Notes under the pieces: model-generated | Told to the model about the DNA's origin: nothing | Seen by the model: the letters and a program-made list of their open reading frames with translations, nothing else | The model's database searches: none | Assembly: GCA_934631995.1 (NCBI GenBank) | Contig: CAKTYF010000008.1 | Location: forward strand, 1 to 34,013 | Origin: an uncultured Eggerthellaceae bacterium | GTDB taxonomy: Bacteria > Actinomycetota > Coriobacteriia > Coriobacteriales > Eggerthellaceae | Reading direction: 5' to 3' | Length of the DNA: 34,013 bases | Program-made: the position numbers and the translations under genes | Shown here: one piece after another, positions 1 through 7,571 of the stretch | Layout of the letters: each line of letters starts with the position of its first letter | Position numbering within the stretch: position 1 is the stretch's first letter

Positions 1-6
1 GTGAAA

Positions 7-38
7 TGTTGACAAAAGGTGGGGCAATTTGTCAACAA
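7..38 (-). repeat. 33-bp palindromic dispersed repeat, copy 1
   Basis: Copy of a repeat with arms TTGTTGACAAA and TTTGTCAACAA around an asymmetric centre (TTACCCCACCT in the consensus orientation). This copy reads in consensus orientation on the minus strand and has one changed centre base (C for T in the plus-strand GGGG-AATT part) and an outer mismatch. It overlaps the 3' end of the MFS exporter gene, whose stop codon TGA is the TGA inside the left arm. Seven complete copies and one partial copy lie in this window. Confidence 0.9.
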
Positions 39-2560
39 AAGGGCTCAGCGAGCTCCTTGCGGTTTTCGTTGTAGGGAAGCAACAGCGCCAAACCAACCAG
101 CGCGCAGATAGCAACGAAGATCGCCATGCCTTTGAAGCCGCTGTTCAGCGTTTGCTGATACGTGGCCTGAATCTCGCTTGCGCAATTATCCACAGCGGTC
201 AGGTAGTTCGTCTCCGCTTCGTCAAACATGGCGGGGATAGCATCGCGCGCGGCCTTCATCTCGGCAATCGTTTCGCTCAAGTCGTCATAGGCGGCCTGCA
301 GGTTAGCTTGTGCGCCCATCAGCTCGCTGCGGCCAGACTCCATCTCACTTTGCGCGGACAGCATCTCGTTGCGGCCTTCAGTCATGCCGGAGCGTCCTGC
401 GCTCACGCCGGCGCGCGCCTGGCTCAAACCGGCAATGCCCTGGTCAAGTTCGGCTTTCTGGGCTTCCATGGCGGGGATGTTCTCTTCCACGGATGCAATC
501 TTGCCGTTCAGTGCTTCCCATTCGGTCGTGCCTTCGGTCAGCGTTGCCAGCTGAGCTTTCATGCCAGGCAGCGCGGCCTTCATCTGCTCAATGCCGTTTT
601 GAATCTTGCCGGAGCCTTCCTGCATCTGGGCGATTTGCGCGTCGAAGTTGTCGATTTTCGCGTTTGCTTCGCTGATCTGGGAGTCCACATTGGCAATGCT
701 TTCACCCAAACCCGCCAGGCCAGCGTTCATCTCTTCGATACCCGAAGCCATCTCGTTCAGGCCGTCCTGCATTTCCGCTGCGCCGCCTTCCATGGCGGTA
801 ATGCCGCTGTTCATGCCGTCCGATGCCTTCTGGATAAGCTGCGGCTTGAGCTGGTCAAACACATCGGTCGTCATGTCCTTGCACACGCCCACGATGGTGG
901 TCACGTCGGAGTTCTGCATCTCATCGATGATGGCGGGGCTAATGGTTACGTTCACATCGCCGTTTTCGCTTGTGTTGTTCATATCTACGGCGATGGTGGT
1001 GTAGCTCATTAGCTTGGGGATATCCTGGCCTTCTAGCATGGCGGCGGTGTCTTCGTCCGCGCGCATTTCGTCCATCTTCTTGTCAATGACCTGCGCGTAG
1101 GGCAGGGGGTTCACGACCACTTCTTCGGGCAGCTCGTTCATAAGGTTCGTCTGCATGTTGGCGCTTGCGTGCACAATGAACGCGACCATAATGGCGGGCG
1201 CCACGGCGGTGCCAATGGAGCGCACCAGCGAAAGCGTTGCCAGCGCGGAGTTTGATTCGGAGTCGTGCGTGTTTTGCAGCATCATATAGTTCAGCGGCGT
1301 GCCCATGGTAAAGCCCAGGCCCAGGCCGGTCAGAATCAGCATGAGGCAGACATTGAACAGGGTAGGGTTATCGCAGGCCACGAACGCCATGAACAGCGAG
1401 CCAATGGCCGAGCCAATGAAGCCAAGGGCCATGACCGGTTTCACGCCGTGCTTGTCAATCAGCTTGCCGGACATCATGGCGCCCACGCCGCTTCCCACGC
1501 CCAGAAGCGCAATGAAGTAGCCGCCGGAACCCGATTTCATGAACAGGGCGTTTTCGCAGAACTGCGGGAAGAAGATGGTGCCCATCATGATGATGCCCGA
1601 GATAACAGCGCAGATCAGCGTGATTAAAATGTTAACGTTGCGGAAGTAATGCAGGTTGATAACGGGGTCTTCTGCCTTGTTCTCGCGGATGACGAACAGC
1701 GGCAGCAGCACCACGAAAATTGCCAGGAACGGCCACACGTCGGTGCCTTTGATAGATGCCGCGAAGTTGAAGAAGTCGATGTTCTTCAGGCCGTACATGA
1801 GCGACAGCGTCATGATGGTGAGCAAAAGAATGCCCAGGCCATCGATGGGCTTTACTTCTTCGGCGGTGGAGTTCGGCAGTTTCTTCAGGCCAATGATCAG
1901 AACCACCAGGCAGATGGGGATGTTCACGAAGAAGATGAACTGCCACTGACTTTGACCGAAGATGTCCAGAATGGCACTGCCCACCGAAGGGCCAAAGATG
2001 CTGCTCAGACCATAGACCATGCCCACCAGGCCCAGTGCCATGCCGCGCTTTTCCTCGGGGAAAGCGGTGCCGAATTCGGCGGTTGCCACGGGCATGATGC
2101 CGCCGCCACCCAGTGCCTGGATGACGCGCGCGCCCAGCAGCAGCTCAAAGCTGCCCATGCTGTTGGCCAGGCCGCACAGTGCCGAACCGGCGCCGAACAG
2201 GAAGATGCACAGCAGATAGATGTACTTGCGGCCGTGGCGGTCGGCCAGCTTGCCCATGATGGGGATGGATACCGCGTAGGCCAGCGTGTAGATGGTAAGA
2301 ATCCAAACGCCCAGGCTGTCATCGACGCCCAGGGAGTCTTGGATAACGGTACGCGCCGGGTTGACAATGCTCATGTCCAGCGCGCCCATGCATAAACCCA
2401 GCAGGTACACAACCGCTACCAGGACATATCCTTTGCTCTGTCCGCGCGAGGAATCACCCGAGGCGCCTGCGGCGGCTGTGCCCGCAGCGGCCGTTGCCGT
2501 GCTCCCCGCGCCCCTGCTTTCTGGATCTTGTTCGAGGTCCTTTACTTTGTGTTTCATCAT
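32..2560 (-). CDS. DHA2-family MFS drug/proton antiporter with large extracytoplasmic coiled-coil insertion
   Basis: 842-residue major facilitator of the 14-TM DHA2 (EmrB/QacA-like) type, predicted to export drugs or lipophilic compounds across the cytoplasmic membrane by proton antiport. A short alanine/glycine-rich cytoplasmic tail (residues 1-43) precedes TM1, which carries a family-like ALDMSIVNPA motif. The MFS motif A, GKLADRHGRK, follows TM2, and a motif C-like GPSVGSA segment follows TM5. After about 13 membrane segments (to about residue 463) comes a ~340-residue hydrophilic stretch rich in Glu, Gln, Met and Ala with regular coiled-coil character, then a last membrane helix (about 805-823). 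Normal DHA2 proteins are about 450-550 residues. Start: the frame opens upstream at 2635, but the ATG at 2560 has an AGGAAG ribosome site 7-8 bases before it, so I prefer it. It follows the marR gene on the same strand, implying a MarR-repressed efflux operon. The stop codon lies inside a dispersed repeat. The substrate is unknown. Confidence 0.9.
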   Translation of the reverse strand: MMKHKVKDLEQDPESRGAGSTATAAAGTAAAGASGDSSRGQSKGYVLVAVVYLLGLCMGALDMSIVNPARTVIQDSLGVDDSLGVWILTIYTLAYAVSIPIMGKLADRHGRKYIYLLCIFLFGAGSALCGLANSMGSFELLLGARVIQALGGGGIMPVATAEFGTAFPEEKRGMALGLVGMVYGLSSIFGPSVGSAILDIFGQSQWQFIFFVNIPICLVVLIIGLKKLPNSTAEEVKPIDGLGILLLTIMTLSLMYGLKNIDFFNFAASIKGTDVWPFLAIFVVLLPLFVIRENKAEDPVINLHYFRNVNILITLICAVISGIIMMGTIFFPQFCENALFMKSGSGGYFIALLGVGSGVGAMMSGKLIDKHGVKPVMALGFIGSAIGSLFMAFVACDNPTLFNVCLMLILTGLGLGFTMGTPLNYMMLQNTHDSESNSALATLSLVRSIGTAVAPAIMVAFIVHASANMQTNLMNELPEEVVVNPLPYAQVIDKKMDEMRADEDTAAMLEGQDIPKLMSYTTIAVDMNNTSENGDVNVTISPAIIDEMQNSDVTTIVGVCKDMTTDVFDQLKPQLIQKASDGMNSGITAMEGGAAEMQDGLNEMASGIEEMNAGLAGLGESIANVDSQISEANAKIDNFDAQIAQMQEGSGKIQNGIEQMKAALPGMKAQLATLTEGTTEWEALNGKIASVEENIPAMEAQKAELDQGIAGLSQARAGVSAGRSGMTEGRNEMLSAQSEMESGRSELMGAQANLQAAYDDLSETIAEMKAARDAIPAMFDEAETNYLTAVDNCASEIQATYQQTLNSGFKGMAIFVAICALVGLALLLPYNENRKELAEPFC

Positions 2561-2745
2561 TTTGGTGCTTCCTATTTCCTCTTGCCCCTTTGTTTCTCTT
2601 TCATTGTTGTTGTTTCGTTGGTTCAGCTTCTGCATTTGCTTGGCAGCTCGGTTGTTCTTCGCTTGTTTCTTTTGGCTTTTCGCTTTTGTTCTTGCGCTTG
2701 CGCCGCTTTGCGAGACCCTCTCTTGCCTCGTTTCCGGCGTTCTTG

Positions 2746-3168
2746 CTACTCGTCTTTTCCGCCCATCTGGGCGTTTTGCGCGATACGGGCCAAAAGCGAG
2801 GTGGCTGTTTTGATTTCCTCATCGGAGAATCCATTGAAGAACATTGCTTCCATGTCCTTGAGCGTTTCTTCCATGACTTTCATGATTTGCTCGGTCTGAG
2901 GGGTGGTCTCTACGATTTTCTCACGCTTGTTTTTCGGGTTGACAGCGCGTTTCACCAGGCCTTTTTCTTCAAGCTTGGCAATGGTTTTCGCAACGGCGCC
3001 TTTGTCGATGCCCAAACGCGATGCAATGGCGTCTTGGTTCGCGGCGCCATACGCGCGCAGAATCATAAGGACCGATTGCTCAGGGAAGCCCACGCCCAAA
3101 TCGCTCATGGCGCGGTCGGATTGCACGCGCATGCGTCGGACGATTATGGAAACATCTGCCATGAACAT
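2746..3168 (-). CDS. MarR-family transcriptional regulator
   Basis: 140-residue MarR-type winged-helix regulator. The recognition helix region reads NQDAIASRLGIDKGAVAKTI (about residues 43-62), followed by the KLEEKGLVKRAVNPKNKREK wing, which is typical of the family. An N-terminal dimerisation helix and a C-terminal helical tail complete a normal-length protein. An AAGGG ribosome site lies about 7 bases before the ATG. It is the first gene of a probable two-gene unit with the MFS exporter (186 bases apart), so it most likely represses its own operon and is released by a ligand of the exporter. A promoter with two adjacent inverted repeats lies upstream at 3309-3364. The ligand cannot be told from sequence. 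Confidence 0.93.
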   Translation of the reverse strand: MFMADVSIIVRRMRVQSDRAMSDLGVGFPEQSVLMILRAYGAANQDAIASRLGIDKGAVAKTIAKLEEKGLVKRAVNPKNKREKIVETTPQTEQIMKVMEETLKDMEAMFFNGFSDEEIKTATSLLARIAQNAQMGGKDE

Positions 3169-3308
3169 AAGACTGCCCTTTCGAACGAGTTGGTTGTTTC
3201 GGTGGTGTGTCTTTGGAGAATTGCTCCTGGAGCGTTCACCTGGCTTCTGATGCTTTGGGTTGCTGCGGGTGTTTACCGGCGCATGTCGGTACTTGTTCGC
3301 TGTTTATA

Positions 3309-3364
3309 GTTGCCATTGCAACAGTTGCAGCGACAACAATAATGAACACACAGGTGTCTGTCAA
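3309..3364 (-). promoter_or_regulatory. marR-MFS promoter with tandem operator-like inverted repeats
   Basis: On the minus strand a consensus -35 TTGACA (3359-3364) is separated by exactly 17 bases from a -10 TATTGT (3336-3341). Immediately downstream, covering the expected start of transcription, are two inverted repeats read on the plus strand: GTTGCCATTGCAAC (3309-3322) and GTTGCAGCGACAAC (3324-3337). Two dyads of about 14 bp over the start site are what a MarR autorepressor operator usually looks like. That MarR binds them is inference. Confidence 0.6.
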
Positions 3365-3457
3365 GGGAAATCCTACGATTTTTATAGAAGCGACAATCAG
3401 GAGCCGTTGGGCAGTCGGGTACAATGGCGGGCGAGAAAATGTGGGGAAGGCTTTTAG

Positions 3458-4426
3458 ATGGAACAGTTGCTTTATTTGGAGTGCAGCGCTGGCATTAGCG
3501 GCGATATGGTGGTTGCGGCGCTTCTGGATGTAGGTGCTAGCGAGCAGAAGCTGCGCGGTGTTTTGGAGAGCCTTGACTTGGGCGGTTTTTCGGTTGAGAT
3601 TACGCGTGCGAAGAAGTCGGGGCTTGATGCTTGCGATTTCAACGTGGTTTTAGACGCAGCCCACGATGGCCACGACCACGATATGGCGTATCTGTACGGG
3701 CGCGGTGAGTGTGGTGACGTTCATAATCCTGCTTGCAATGTGCACGATGATGCCTCGGGTCATTGCTGTGATGCCCATAGCGATTCCAGCGATGCTCCCA
3801 GTCATTGCCGCAGTGAGCGCGAGGGGGCCGCGGACCATCACTACCATGCGGCTGGTGGTCATCACGAGCATCACGAGCATCGCACCTTAGCGGAAATCGC
3901 TGCCATTATTGATGCCAGCAGCGCCACGCCGCATGCAAAAGACCTGGCGAAACGTATCTTTTCGGTGCTTGCGAGCGCCGAGGCGAAAGCGCACGGTGTT
4001 CCTGCCAAGGAAGTGCATTTCCACGAGGTAGGTGCGGTGGACTCCATTGTGGATATTCTTGCCGCCGCTGTTTGCTTGGATGATTTAGCGCCAAGCGGCG
4101 TTATTGTTCCTCGGTTATGCGAGGGGCAAGGAATGGTGCGCTGTCAGCACGGTGTTATCCCTGTTCCCGTGCCTGCGGTGGTCAATATCGCTGTGGCTTA
4201 CGATATTCCGCTGAGCATCATCGATGTGCAAGGAGAGCTGGTCACACCTACGGGTGCGGCTTTTGTTGCTGCTGCACGTACGGCGTCGCGTCTGCCCGAG
4301 ACATTCACGGTGACGCGCGTTGGTTTGGGCGCTGGCAAACGTGTTTATCCTGAGACATCGGGTCTTTTACGTGCGTTTTTGATCGCTCCTGTTCCTTTTG
4401 AGCCTTCGGAGCGCTCCGTTCTTTAG
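3458..4426 (+). CDS. larC: LarC-like nickel pincer cofactor biosynthesis protein, N-terminal (LarC1) part only
   Basis: 322-residue protein that starts with the LarC/DUF111 signature YLECSAGISGDM and contains KEVHFHEVGAVDSIVDI and the PTGAAFVAA region typical of LarC. LarC inserts nickel into the pyridinium thiocarboxylate precursor of the pincer cofactor used by lactate racemase and relatives. Residues about 68-147 are a His/Asp/Cys-rich insertion (many HDGHDHD, HHEHHEH-type clusters) suited to binding nickel. The protein stops shortly after GLGAGKRVYPETSGLLRAFL, so the C-terminal LarC2 part, about 130-150 residues in the full-length family, is absent. In Lactobacillus plantarum LarC1 and LarC2 are joined by programmed frameshifting; I found no LarC2-like reading frame in the following 600 bases. 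GGGGAAGG lies just before the ATG. No larA, larB or larE neighbour is present. Confidence 0.85.
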   Translation: MEQLLYLECSAGISGDMVVAALLDVGASEQKLRGVLESLDLGGFSVEITRAKKSGLDACDFNVVLDAAHDGHDHDMAYLYGRGECGDVHNPACNVHDDASGHCCDAHSDSSDAPSHCRSEREGAADHHYHAAGGHHEHHEHRTLAEIAAIIDASSATPHAKDLAKRIFSVLASAEAKAHGVPAKEVHFHEVGAVDSIVDILAAAVCLDDLAPSGVIVPRLCEGQGMVRCQHGVIPVPVPAVVNIAVAYDIPLSIIDVQGELVTPTGAAFVAAARTASRLPETFTVTRVGLGAGKRVYPETSGLLRAFLIAPVPFEPSERSVL

Positions 4427-4640
4427 GTCGTTTCCGTTTGGGGTTGGGCGCTCGTTGTTCCATTTCTATTCTGGGCAACAGGGGTTTTCGTGCTGCTCCT
4501 GCGCTTGCGACCGTGGCTCTTCATATCTGGATCGCAAGATTCGGCGAGTCCGCTGTTTTCGCGCTTGCGTCTCTATTATTTTGGGTTATTCCGTGCCTTC
4601 CTGGTCGCTTTGTATCGTGACATGCGTTCCTGGAGGGGCG

Positions 4641-4861
4641 CTCGTTGGAAAACGACCCCCAAATGCAGGCAAATCGACGATATTCGGTGGCTTGCTCGTG
4701 CAGAGGAGTCCATTTTGGAGTATTTCGAGTGAGCAGTTTGAGATGAGTTTTTCGTTTTCCCAGGTCATAGAGTTGTGTTGAAACCAGGTTCAGTTTAAGG
4801 CGACAATTCAACTACCGAGTATCGTCGATTTGCCCGAGTTTACCCCTGTTTTTCCAACAAG
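4641..4861. repeat. Inverted-repeat (MITE-like) element with 47-bp ends
   Basis: The 47 bases at 4641-4687 match, as reverse complement and without gaps, the 47 bases at 4815-4861 at roughly three quarters of positions. The shared inner core is TATCGTCGATTTGCC, and the outer ends are the reverse complement of TTTTCCAAC. The 127 bases between have no coding character. The layout (terminal inverted repeats, about 220 bp, no gene) suits a non-autonomous mobile element or a large extragenic palindrome. The outer part ACCCC..TTTTTCCAACAA resembles the right half of the 33-bp dispersed repeat and recurs at 13447-13462. Confidence 0.6.
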
Positions 4862-5335
4862 AGGTCCCTTGGATTGGGCGAAACGGGACCGTATTGTGGG
4901 TGCTTGGGAGGTGAACGGGGTTGAATCTGCACTCTCGGGAATCATCTTGCTGGCACTTTAGACGCGATTCATGCAAGGCGGGCCTATTTGCGGAGATCTT
5001 TGGCCGTGTTTGTGCGAAGCAGGGCTGTTTATGGGCATCCGGGAGTCAAAACTGCCTTAAACGGATGGATTTACAGTATTTCATAGAAAAGTTATTGCTT
5101 TAGCACTCTACTGTGATAAAGTAACGCAAAGAAAAGGACGAGATGAAAAAAGAGATGGAGCAAAGGAAAGAAATAAAGTAAAGAGAAGGCAGGAAAACAA
5201 GAAGACGAGAAGCAAGACGAGAAGACGAGAAGGCAAGAAGACGAACAGTTTTTGCACGGGATGCGGTTAACGGCAGGCGGTTGGGTTGACAAAAAGCAGC
5301 ATGCCGCGCGGTGAAAGAAGCGTGGCGCAAGACAC

Positions 5336-5482
5336 AGCCGACGAAGTGCCCCGTAAGCCGCATCTGGTGAAACACAGGACAAGATGCAGCCGGCGAAACG
5401 CAGCCGACGAAGTGCCCCGTAAGCCGCAGCTGGCGAAACACAGGACAAAACACGGTTGGCGAAACACAGGACAAAACACGGC
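5336..5482. repeat. Imperfect tandem repeat upstream of hisZG
   Basis: A unit beginning AGCCGACGAAGTGCCCCGTA starts at 5336 and again at 5402 (period 66 bp). Its last part, TGGCGAAACACAGGACAAAA, is repeated once more 26 bases further (5431 and 5457). No protein use is evident. It lies in the long leader before the histidine operon. Confidence 0.7.
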
Positions 5483-5622
5483 CGGCGAATGCCGCGCAAA
5501 ACGCAGCATGAAAAGCGCAGCCGATAATGCTGCTCGAAACAAAGATGCAAAACAAAGCGGGAATAATAGGAACACTTGCGGTTAAAGCAATTAAACCGGA
5601 ACGATATGAAACAGGAACGACG

Positions 5623-7413
5623 ATGAACTATGTAACACCAGCGGGTTTTCGCGATTTCTCTGCCGAAGAGGCCGCTCTTCGCGAGGAAATAACATATAAC
5701 GTACAGCAGCTCTTCGCGAAAAGCGGCTACACGCCCATCGAGACGCCCACGCTTGAAATCATGGACGTTCTGGAGGCAGGCGGCCACGTGCCGGCATCGC
5801 CGTTCAAGCTGTTCGACTCGCAAGGGGAGCTTTTGGCCATGCGTCCCGACGTGACCATGCAGGTCGCGCGCATGTGCTCGACTCGTTACGCAGGCTGCAC
5901 GGCGCCGCTGCGTTTTCGCTATACACAGCGGGTGTTCCGCGAAGCCGATACGCGCTTGCAAGCTGTCACGCGCGAAATGACCCAGATTGGTATCGAGTGC
6001 ATTGGGCAAAAAGGCGCTGCGGCCGATGCGGAAGTGATTGGCCTTATGACCGAAGCGCTTATTGCTGCGGGCGTTCCCGACTTCAAGTTGGCGCTGGCCA
6101 CGGTGGGCGTTTTGCGCGCGCTGCTGGCGGCAAGCCAAGGTACGCCAGCGTGGCAGAAAAGCATTTTGCAGGCATATCATGCGTCGAACTTCGTTGATTT
6201 GGACGCCTTGACCGAGAGCGAAAGCGCGCAATTCGTGGCAAGCGGCGCTCGGGCCGATGTCGCCCGTGCCATTCGCTTGCTGGCGCGCATTCGCGGCGGC
6301 CAAGATGCAATTGCGGCGGCGCGCTTGCTGGTTGAGCCACTGGGTTGCGCCGATGGCCTGGATGAATTCGAGCAAACATACGCTCTTCTGTGCGCCCGTG
6401 GTTTGCGTGAGCGCATCATGATCGACTTTTCCGTCATGAGCTCGTTTGATTACTACACGGGCGTGGTGTTCGAGGCGTACGCGCCTCAGATTGGAACGTC
6501 GCTGGGCAGCGGCGGCCGCTACGATCACATGCTGGCAGCTTACGGGCAGGATCGTCCCGCTGCTGGTTTCGCGTTCTACTTGGAGCAAGTCATGACGGCG
6601 CGCGAGCTTCAACGCGAAGGGGAAGGGGAAGCTGCTGCGGGTGCTGGTGCTGCAGACGCGGGCATCGTCTCGGTTGTCCCCGCCGCGGCAGACGCGGGCG
6701 CGTGCGCAGGCGAAGGTGGCGCCTCAGTCGCAGCACCCGCCGCAGCTGCACGCCCCCTGCGCGTGGCCGTGCCCAAGGGCTCGCTCAATCCCGATTCTAT
6801 CGCCGCCTTGCAGCGTGCAGGCCTTGACACTACGGGGTTGGAGCATCCCGGCCGTCTGCTGCGCATTAGCAATCCGGGCGTGGAGTACATCATCGTGCGT
6901 CCGTCGGATGCGCCCGTTATGGTGAGCCTGGGCGCTGCTGATTGCGGCATTTGCGGCAAGGATTCCCTGATAGAGGCCGATGTCGATGTTGTGGAGCTGG
7001 TTGACCTAACGTTTGGCGCGTGCCGTTTCGTGGTGGCAGAGCCCGCTTTGGTCACCGATGTTGCCGAAGAGCGCTACCAGCGCTTGGGGTCGTTCCGCGT
7101 TGCAACGAAATACCCGCGCATCGCGCGCGACTTCTACGCGAAGCGCGGCATGCAGGTGGAAATCGTGAAACTTCAGGGAAATATCGAACTGGCGCCGCTT
7201 ACGGGCATCGCCGAGCGTATCATCGACATTACCGCTACAGGTACCACATTGCGCGAGAATAACCTGGTCATCGTCGATGAGGTATGCGCGTCAACGGCGC
7301 GATTCTTCGCCAATGTGTGCTCGTTTCGCACGGATTCGCGCGTGGCGCAACTGGCGCAGAACATGAGCGAGACGATTGGCGAAGCAACGGTGATTGCGGG
7401 TTCAAGCAACTAG
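5623..7413 (+). CDS. hisZG: Fused HisZ-HisG: ATP phosphoribosyltransferase regulatory plus catalytic subunit
   Basis: 596-residue fusion catalysing the first step of histidine synthesis, ATP + PRPP to phosphoribosyl-ATP. Residues 1-328 are HisZ, the histidyl-tRNA-synthetase-like regulatory subunit: VTPAGFRDF start, RPDVTMQVAR, RYTQRVFRE and SGGRYDHMLAAYG motifs. Residues about 329-379 form an Ala/Gly/Glu-rich low-complexity linker. Residues 380-596 are the short-form HisG: LRVAVPKGSL start, VSLGAADCGICGKDSL, and ITATGTTLRENNLVIVDEV, which is the PRPP-binding segment. In most bacteria hisZ and hisG are separate genes whose products form a hetero-octamer. Start: the frame is open from 5527, but the ATG at 5623 has AGGA 7 bases upstream and gives the standard HisZ N-terminus. 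First gene of the his operon. A sequencing error joining two genes is unlikely because the linker is long and in frame. Confidence 0.93.
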   Translation: MNYVTPAGFRDFSAEEAALREEITYNVQQLFAKSGYTPIETPTLEIMDVLEAGGHVPASPFKLFDSQGELLAMRPDVTMQVARMCSTRYAGCTAPLRFRYTQRVFREADTRLQAVTREMTQIGIECIGQKGAAADAEVIGLMTEALIAAGVPDFKLALATVGVLRALLAASQGTPAWQKSILQAYHASNFVDLDALTESESAQFVASGARADVARAIRLLARIRGGQDAIAAARLLVEPLGCADGLDEFEQTYALLCARGLRERIMIDFSVMSSFDYYTGVVFEAYAPQIGTSLGSGGRYDHMLAAYGQDRPAAGFAFYLEQVMTARELQREGEGEAAAGAGAADAGIVSVVPAAADAGACAGEGGASVAAPAAAARPLRVAVPKGSLNPDSIAALQRAGLDTTGLEHPGRLLRISNPGVEYIIVRPSDAPVMVSLGAADCGICGKDSLIEADVDVVELVDLTFGACRFVVAEPALVTDVAEERYQRLGSFRVATKYPRIARDFYAKRGMQVEIVKLQGNIELAPLTGIAERIIDITATGTTLRENNLVIVDEVCASTARFFANVCSFRTDSRVAQLAQNMSETIGEATVIAGSSN

Positions 7414-7571
7414 TGCTTGAGCTCTGATGCGCGTATGGCTGATTGAGGGTCGTGCGTGCGAAGGAGCACATAGAAGTTGCGCGTTGGGGGGGGTTGCGAG
7501 AAGCCCTGCGTTGGCAATATGAAACAGGTAACAGGCCGCTGAACAGCGGATACAATAGAGGAGGAACTATC

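Larger units (their letters stand above)
4427..5622 (+). other. 1.2-kb non-coding stretch with repeats upstream of the histidine operon
   Basis: No convincing gene on either strand; the open frames here lack ribosome sites and recognisable protein character. It contains an inverted-repeat element (4641-4861), a purine-rich tract with repeated AAGACGAGAAG-like words (about 5135-5250) and an imperfect tandem repeat (5336-5482). A possible promoter for the his operon is TTATTG / GATAAA (17-base spacing, about 5091-5119), but this is weak. Confidence 0.6.

Noticed and set aside
183..191. DnaA-box-like TTATCCACA
   Set aside because: A single copy inside the coding sequence of the MFS exporter; no cluster and no origin genes.
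4427..4800. Possible LarC2 continuation by frameshift after larC
   Set aside because: None of the frames shows LarC2-like sequence, so a programmed or accidental frameshift is not supported.
5092..6612. Long minus-strand open frame (506 codons) opposite hisZ
   Set aside because: It lies antisense to a gene with clear HisZ motifs; its composition (Arg/Cys/His-rich) reflects the complementary strand and it has no family resemblance.
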